Below are positions 6,000 to 9,432 of a stretch of 9,432 nt of DNA, piece after piece. Origin of the DNA: SIG636 sp045604285 (GTDB lineage: Bacteria; Bacillota; Clostridia; Oscillospirales; CAG-382); contig JAZUNS010000166.1 of assembly GCA_045604285.1 (NCBI GenBank), positions 1-9,432 of the forward strand, written 5' to 3'. Every line of letters begins with the position of its first letter. The first letter of the stretch is position 1. The notes under the pieces were generated by a model that saw only the letters and a program-made list of their open reading frames with translations, did not search any database and was not told where the DNA came from. Made by a program: the position numbers and the translations under genes.

Positions 6000-6949
6000 A
6001 ACGGAAAATCTCCTTTCATGCTTTCATAGTCGTTTGCCGCCAGAATTGCCCTTGCCTCGGCGGTATCCAGGGCGATCTGTCTTTTAAGGGATTGCAGGTC
6101 TGCAAACTTGCGCTCCGGGCGCAGGTGCTTGCACAGATACACCCTTACTTCTTTGCCGTACAGATCCTCGGTAAAATCAAAAATATGGGTCTCGCACAGG
6201 GGCAGCTCACTATCCCCTACCGTGGGCTTTACGCCTATGTTGGCAACACCGCCGTAAAGCTTGCCGTCTATGCGGCAAAGGGCGGCGTAGACCCCAAAGG
6301 CGGGCAGCGCCCTATCCTGGGGGAAAAGCTGGTTTATGGTAGGACTGCCCAGCTTTGCGCCAAGCTGCCTGCCGTGGACCACGGGCAGATTAAAGCTGTA
6401 AAGCCTGCCAAGCATTTCCGCCACGCCCTGCATATCCCCTGCCGCAACCAGCGCACGCAGGCGGGTAGAGCTTACGTTTTTGCCGTCTATCTCCACCTTG
6501 GGGGCGACGGTACAGCCAACGCCGTGGCTTGAAAGTATATCCTTCATTACGCTTGGGTTGCCCTTGCCACCCTTGCCGAAGGAGAAATTATAGCCGCATA
6601 CCACGTGGCGGGCATTAAACTGCCCCAGCAGAACTTCCTCAATAAACTCTTGGGGCGAAAGCCCTCTTACCTTGTTAAAATCCATGGCGCAATAAAGCTC
6701 TGCCCCCGCTGCGGCAACAAGCTTTTCTTTATCCTCGCTGCCCAAAAGGTACTTAAACCCCCCGCCGGAAAGCAGGCTTTGGGGGTGCTGGGCAAAGGTT
6801 AGCACCAGGGATGGCAGCCCCATACCCTTGGCAATATCCGCCGTAAGGCTTATAAGCGCACGGTGGCCCGGATGCACGCCGTCAAAGTTGCCTATTGTCA
6901 GCACACAGCCGCCGGTAAGCGGCAAGTTTTCCAAGCCAAGCTTTATCAT
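5996..6949 (-). CDS. ribF: Bifunctional riboflavin kinase / FAD synthetase
   Basis: A 317-residue cytosolic enzyme that phosphorylates riboflavin to FMN and adenylates FMN to FAD. The N-terminal adenylyltransferase domain shows GNFDGVHPGH (20-29, with the nucleotide-binding HxGH), GYNFSFGKGGKG (119-130) and SSTRLR (160-165, the ISSTxxR motif). The C-terminal riboflavin kinase domain shows KLGSPTIN (199-206, with the PTxN metal/phosphate motif), GGVANIG (233-239), THIFDF and LRPERKF (277-283), which contains the probable catalytic Glu. Length and domain order are normal and all key motifs are present. Start ATG 6947-6949 has AAAGG 9 nt upstream. It is the first gene of the minus-strand run and overlaps the DacA-like gene by 4 nt. 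It lacks the truB/rpsO neighbours common in Firmicutes. Confidence 0.96.
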   Translation of the reverse strand: MIKLGLENLPLTGGCVLTIGNFDGVHPGHRALISLTADIAKGMGLPSLVLTFAQHPQSLLSGGGFKYLLGSEDKEKLVAAAGAELYCAMDFNKVRGLSPQEFIEEVLLGQFNARHVVCGYNFSFGKGGKGNPSVMKDILSSHGVGCTVAPKVEIDGKNVSSTRLRALVAAGDMQGVAEMLGRLYSFNLPVVHGRQLGAKLGSPTINQLFPQDRALPAFGVYAALCRIDGKLYGGVANIGVKPTVGDSELPLCETHIFDFTEDLYGKEVRVYLCKHLRPERKFADLQSLKRQIALDTAEARAILAANDYESMKGDFPL

Positions 6950-6996
6950 GTTTTACAGCCTTTCAGGTAAATATTATACCATTATATCACAATTTA

Positions 6997-7025
6997 AATA
7001 TATCTATTTTTTTGCCGTTTGTCAA
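6997..7025 (-). promoter_or_regulatory. SigA promoter for ribF and the DacA-like gene
   Basis: On the minus strand, consensus -35 TTGACA (7020-7025), a 17-bp spacer rich in A, then -10 TATATT (6997-7002). Two further TATAAT strings (6981-6986 and 6973-6978) lie downstream but have no -35 at proper distance. The site is about 48 nt upstream of the ribF start, inside the 155-nt divergent intergenic region (6950-7104). No FMN riboswitch signature was recognised in the short leader, so flavin control of ribF is not supported. Confidence 0.7.
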
Positions 7026-7050
7026 TAGCAAGGTAGTTTTTTGTATATTT

Positions 7051-7079
7051 TTGACATTTGCTGCGGAAACTATTACACA
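7051..7079 (+). promoter_or_regulatory. Candidate promoter for the sugar-nucleotide enzyme gene
   Basis: A consensus -35 TTGACA (7051-7056) is followed 17 bp later by TACACA (7074-7079), a poor -10; TATTAC (7071-7076) is a better -10 but leaves only 14 bp. An alternative is TTGTCA (7019-7024) with TATATT (7044-7049) at 19 bp. One of these presumably drives the plus-strand gene, back to back with the ribF promoter. The choice is uncertain. Confidence 0.35.
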
Positions 7080-7089
7080 AACAGAAAAA

Positions 7090-7095
7090 GGGAGG
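7090..7095 (+). promoter_or_regulatory. Ribosome-binding site that fixes a TTG start
   Basis: GGGAGG lies 9 nt before the TTG at 7105-7107, the only well-placed start codon in frame; the protein then opens SKYAVVLAGGYG, exactly where nucleotidyltransferases of this family begin. An upstream in-frame TTG at 7012 has no ribosome-binding site and would overlap the ribF promoter. Confidence 0.8.
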
Positions 7096-7104
7096 CGCAT
7101 TTGC

Positions 7105-9243
7105 TTGAGCAAATATGCGGTTGTGTTGGCGGGTGGATACGGCAGACGGCTTTTGCCTATTACCGAGACCTTGCCTAAGCCACTGTTGCCCCTGGGCAAG
7201 GGTACGGTTTACGGCAATCTTATTAAAAAGCTTGCGGAAAGCGGGTTTGGGCAGATATCCGTAACCACCATGTACAAGGCACAGCAGATAGAAAACTACC
7301 CCGTAGAGGGGGCAGAGCTGCGGTACTACCGAGAAACCATGCCCCTTGGCACCGCAGGCAGCGTAAAAAACGCCGCCGCAGGCTTTGACGATTGCTTTTT
7401 GGTGGTAAGCGGCGACACCGTAAGCGAGTTTGACTTTAACGCCCTGCTTGACGCCCACCGTAGCCACGGCGGCGATATAAGCGTGGTTTGCAAGCGGGTG
7501 GATCACCCCGTCCGTTACGGCACCGTAAGGGCAAAAAACGGGATAATTGAGGAGTTTGTGGAAAAACCCTCCTGGCGGCGCACGCTGACAAACCTGGTAA
7601 ACACGGGTATTTACGTGCTTTCACCCAAGATTCTTTCATATATCGGCGAGGGAGAGCAGGATTTTGCAAACCATCTTTTTCCGCGGCTTATGGAAAAGGG
7701 CGTGCCTATCCATTGTATAGAGCAGGAGGGCTTTTGGTGCGATATAGGCGACGTGGAAAGCTATTACAACTGCTGTTTTCGCTACGGGGGCGGCGGCAAA
7801 AACGTAAATTACGGCAATACTAAGGTGGCAGAGGATACGGCACTTAAGGGCGGCGTGCTGTTTGACGGCCCCTGCGTGGAAAGCGGTGCCCCCGTTTACG
7901 GCAGTATACTGTGCAACAACGTCTACGTGGGCAAAAACGCCTTTATCGGCGAGGGCTGTGTAATAGGTGCGGGTACCGTTATAGGCGACGGCGCCTATAT
8001 TGCAGGGGGTACCATGCTTAAATCGGGACTAAGGATAGAGAAAGGTGCAAGGGTTATGAAAAGCGTTATTTTCGGCGACGTTCGCAAAAGGCATATTGAA
8101 AACGGCAGAATGATGGGCAGGTACGGCAGCTATATCAACGGCGAGCTGTGCCTGCGCCTGGGCGGTGCGCTGGCGTATACGGCGGGTGCGGGCTCTGCCG
8201 TGGGGGTGCTGCAGGACGGCAGCGACGAGGCTAAGGTGCTGGCAGACAGCATTCTTTGCGGGGTACGCATCTACGGCGGCAGGGCTTGCGATTTGGGAGA
8301 GGGCTTCGAGGCGTTGGCGTCCTTCTGCGCCACCGAGTACAAGCTTGCGTTTTCCCTGGTAGTAAGGGTCTACGGCGGCGTTGCCACAATTACGGTGTTT
8401 GACGGCGACGGTCTGCCCCCCACCGCCAAGGAGGAAAGCGCCGTAGAGGCGGCGATGTGGCGTCCCGTTCCCACGGCGGTTTCCGCAGGGCATATCGTCA
8501 CCTACGATGGGGAGGACGCACCCAAGTTCCGCTACGGGGCAGCCCTTACCCATCTGGTGGAAAGCCTGCGTGGCGCCAGCCTCTACGTGGGTGATAAAAA
8601 CCCCGCATCTCAGTTTTTGTATTCCGTGGCGGAAAAGATGGGCGCTAAGGTGGAGTTTGGCAAAGGCAGCGACAGGGACGTGTTTTACGTTTCCTCCGAC
8701 GGGCTGTATGCCGAGGCGCATTTCGGCAGCGGTACCGAGTGCGGCTTTTGGGGGCTGGTGTGCCTTGCCGCAAAGACTGCCAAGGGCGACGTGGCGCTGC
8801 CCGTTCACTGCCCCGCCTTTGTGGAGGAGGCCGTGGAGCGTGCAGGTGCCAGACCCGTGTTCTACGGGGAGGCAACGGGCAGACAGCGTGAGGCGGCACG
8901 GCGCTGCTTTTGGAGCGTTGACGGCAACGCCCTGGTGCTTAAGGCGCTGGAAAGCGGCTTAAAGCTTAAAAAGTCCTTAGAGCAGCTTTACAGCGAAACC
9001 CCAAAGCGGGTAATAGAATCCAAGCTTTGCTTTTGCGACGAGGACAAAAAGGCGGCAACCATGGACAGAATATCCGCCCAAGGGGAAAAGGCCCGTGGCG
9101 GAGAGGGCATAGTGCTTAGGTACTACGGCGGCAGCGTAACGGTGGTGCCTACAAGCGGCGGTTCCTTCAGGCTGTTTGCCGAGGCGGTCAGTAACGAGGC
9201 GGCGGCGGAAATCTTTGCGGAAACGGAAAAACGGCTAAAATAA
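7105..9243 (+). CDS. Sugar-1-phosphate nucleotidyltransferase fused to a degenerate phosphohexomutase-like domain
   Basis: A 712-residue cytosolic protein from a TTG start. Domain 1 (about 3-225) is an NTP-transferase like mannose-1-phosphate guanylyltransferase or glucose-1-phosphate thymidylyl/uridylyltransferase, which makes NDP-sugars for glycans. It keeps AGGYGRRLLPIT (9-20), LPKPLLPLG, LGTAGSVKNA (81-90), SGDT with metal-binding D104, EKPS (153-156), NTGIYVLSP (166-174) and WCDIGD (211-216). Domain 2 (about 235-325) is a left-handed beta-helix of hexapeptide repeats (YVGKNAFIGEGCVIGAGTVI). Domain 3 (about 326-712) aligns with phosphomannomutase/phosphoglucomutase. There the phosphoserine loop (TASHNP) reads VVRVYGG (419-425), the metal loop DxDxDR reads GKGSDR (519-524), and the RPSGTEP phosphate loop reads PTSGGS (682-687). 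The architecture is known from archaeal, cyanobacterial and Firmicute ManC/GMPP-PMM fusions, usually somewhat longer. The first domain is probably active and the last non-catalytic; nucleotide and sugar are not decidable by eye. Confidence 0.88.
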   Translation: MSKYAVVLAGGYGRRLLPITETLPKPLLPLGKGTVYGNLIKKLAESGFGQISVTTMYKAQQIENYPVEGAELRYYRETMPLGTAGSVKNAAAGFDDCFLVVSGDTVSEFDFNALLDAHRSHGGDISVVCKRVDHPVRYGTVRAKNGIIEEFVEKPSWRRTLTNLVNTGIYVLSPKILSYIGEGEQDFANHLFPRLMEKGVPIHCIEQEGFWCDIGDVESYYNCCFRYGGGGKNVNYGNTKVAEDTALKGGVLFDGPCVESGAPVYGSILCNNVYVGKNAFIGEGCVIGAGTVIGDGAYIAGGTMLKSGLRIEKGARVMKSVIFGDVRKRHIENGRMMGRYGSYINGELCLRLGGALAYTAGAGSAVGVLQDGSDEAKVLADSILCGVRIYGGRACDLGEGFEALASFCATEYKLAFSLVVRVYGGVATITVFDGDGLPPTAKEESAVEAAMWRPVPTAVSAGHIVTYDGEDAPKFRYGAALTHLVESLRGASLYVGDKNPASQFLYSVAEKMGAKVEFGKGSDRDVFYVSSDGLYAEAHFGSGTECGFWGLVCLAAKTAKGDVALPVHCPAFVEEAVERAGARPVFYGEATGRQREAARRCFWSVDGNALVLKALESGLKLKKSLEQLYSETPKRVIESKLCFCDEDKKAATMDRISAQGEKARGGEGIVLRYYGGSVTVVPTSGGSFRLFAEAVSNEAAAEIFAETEKRLK

Positions 9244-9258
9244 ATTATACCCCATTGC

Positions 9259-9276
9259 TCACTGCGTTCGCAGTGA
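9259..9276. repeat. Short palindromic intergenic element
   Basis: TCACTGCG and CGCAGTGA form a perfect 8-bp inverted repeat around TT, 15 nt after the stop codon of the sugar-nucleotide gene, followed by a purine-rich run (GAAGAGTGAAAAG and similar, about 9273-9308). Neither strand has a T-tract after it, so it is not a convincing intrinsic terminator. It resembles dispersed intergenic palindromes seen in many Firmicutes. An 11-nt string TGAAGAGTGAA recurs at 9274-9284 and 9332-9342. Confidence 0.5.
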
Positions 9277-9322
9277 AGAGTGAAAAGATAAAAGTGAAGG
9301 AAAGAAAGTTGTATAGTAAAAG

Positions 9323-9351
9323 TGGACACATTGAAGAGTGAATGGTAAAAT
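9323..9351 (+). promoter_or_regulatory. Transposase promoter with its -35 in the presumed terminal repeat
   Basis: TGGACA (9323-9328), a 17-bp spacer, then TAAAAT (9346-9351), ending 21 nt before the transposase ATG. The -35 falls in the presumed IS terminal inverted repeat. A GAGGGG ribosome-binding site follows at about 9359-9364. Confidence 0.5.
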
Positions 9352-9372
9352 ACATCCAGAGGGGTGTTCACG

Positions 9373-9432
9373 ATGAAACGAACTTTCAGCAAAGAATTTA
9401 AAGTCAAGGCGTGTGAATTGGTGTTAAAAGAC
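9373..9432 (+). CDS. IS3-family transposase OrfA, first 20 residues (cut by window edge)
   Basis: From the ATG at 9373 the frame is open to the right edge and reads MKRTFSKEFKVKACELVLKD. The pattern R-x-[FY]-S-x-E-F-K-x-x-A-x-x-L-V is the start of the helix-turn-helix domain of IS3/IS911-type OrfA proteins, which bind the element's ends and, joined to OrfB by programmed frameshift, form the active transposase. A GAGGGG ribosome-binding site sits 8 nt upstream. Too little is present to assign an IS group or judge whether the element is intact. Confidence 0.75.
   Translation, partial: MKRTFSKEFKVKACELVLKD

Larger units (their letters stand above)
9310..9432 (+). mobile_element. Left end of an IS3-like insertion sequence (cut by window edge)
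   Basis: A transposase start at 9373 is preceded by about 60 nt of non-coding DNA beginning TGTATAGTAAAAGTGGACAC (9310-9329). This starts with the TG typical of IS3-family termini and resembles their left inverted repeats. The exact boundary cannot be proved because the right end and target duplication lie outside the window. Confidence 0.55.

Noticed and set aside
7012..7104. N-terminal extension of the sugar-nucleotide enzyme from an upstream TTG
   Set aside because: No ribosome-binding site precedes it, it would overlap the ribF promoter, and the extra residues do not fit the family; GGGAGG before the TTG at 7105 decides the start.
6950..7104. FMN riboswitch before ribF
   Set aside because: From the predicted -10 to the start there are only about 45 nt, too few for the conserved multi-helix FMN aptamer, and no matching conserved segments are seen.
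8029..8808. 259-codon open frame on the minus strand
   Set aside because: Antisense to the mutase-like domain of the sugar-nucleotide gene, with no ribosome-binding site or family motif; a shadow of the codon bias of the true frame.
9123..9407. 94-codon minus-strand frame across the gene-IS junction
   Set aside because: It crosses the end of the sugar-nucleotide gene, a palindromic repeat and an IS end, and shows no family resemblance beyond the repeat-derived peptide.

Overview
The window looks like a chromosomal segment of a Gram-positive Firmicute, most likely a gut-type Clostridia (Oscillospirales/Ruminococcaceae-like). The basis is the set of strong Shine-Dalgarno sequences, SigA-type promoters with 17-bp spacers, a Firmicute-type SecG next to an RNase R-like gene, low-GC spacers between genes of roughly 50% GC, and a ParB-binding parS site of the Bacillus type. 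This placement is inferred; no 16S or other phylogenetic marker was examined.

Layout. Positions 1-6949 are a run of minus-strand genes. In transcription order they are ribF (FAD synthesis), a D-Ala-D-Ala carboxypeptidase-like membrane protein overlapping ribF by 4 nt, secG (Sec translocon) with its own near-consensus promoter, an RNase II/R-family (RNB) protein behind a strong terminator-like hairpin, an orphan solute-binding-protein-like lipoprotein, and the start of pgk (glycolysis), which runs off the left edge and has its own promoter. At 6950-7104 a divergent promoter region separates ribF from a plus-strand gene (7105-9243). That gene encodes a fused sugar-nucleotide pyrophosphorylase, left-handed beta-helix and phosphohexomutase-like protein. 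Behind it lie a short palindromic intergenic repeat and the left end of an IS3-like insertion sequence, cut by the right edge. Gene-free stretches are all short (160 nt or less) and each is described below.

The most striking non-coding element is a perfect 16-bp parS sequence (TGTTTCACGTGAAACA, inside a 22-bp perfect palindrome) in the 35-nt gap between the RNB gene and the lipoprotein gene. It marks a likely chromosome-segregation centromere site and suggests that this segment is origin-proximal.

The most striking coding pattern is that three otherwise well-preserved proteins have lost the residues that define catalysis in their families. These are the RNB protein (active-site Asp cluster, Tyr and Arg), the DacA-like protein (the SxxK Ser, the SxN Asn and an intact KTG), and the C-terminal phosphomannomutase-like domain of the sugar-nucleotide enzyme (phosphoserine, metal and phosphate loops). 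All are long uninterrupted reading frames with good start signals, so they look like maintained pseudoenzymes and not decaying pseudogenes. All motif comparisons are by eye from memory of the families and need an alignment to confirm.
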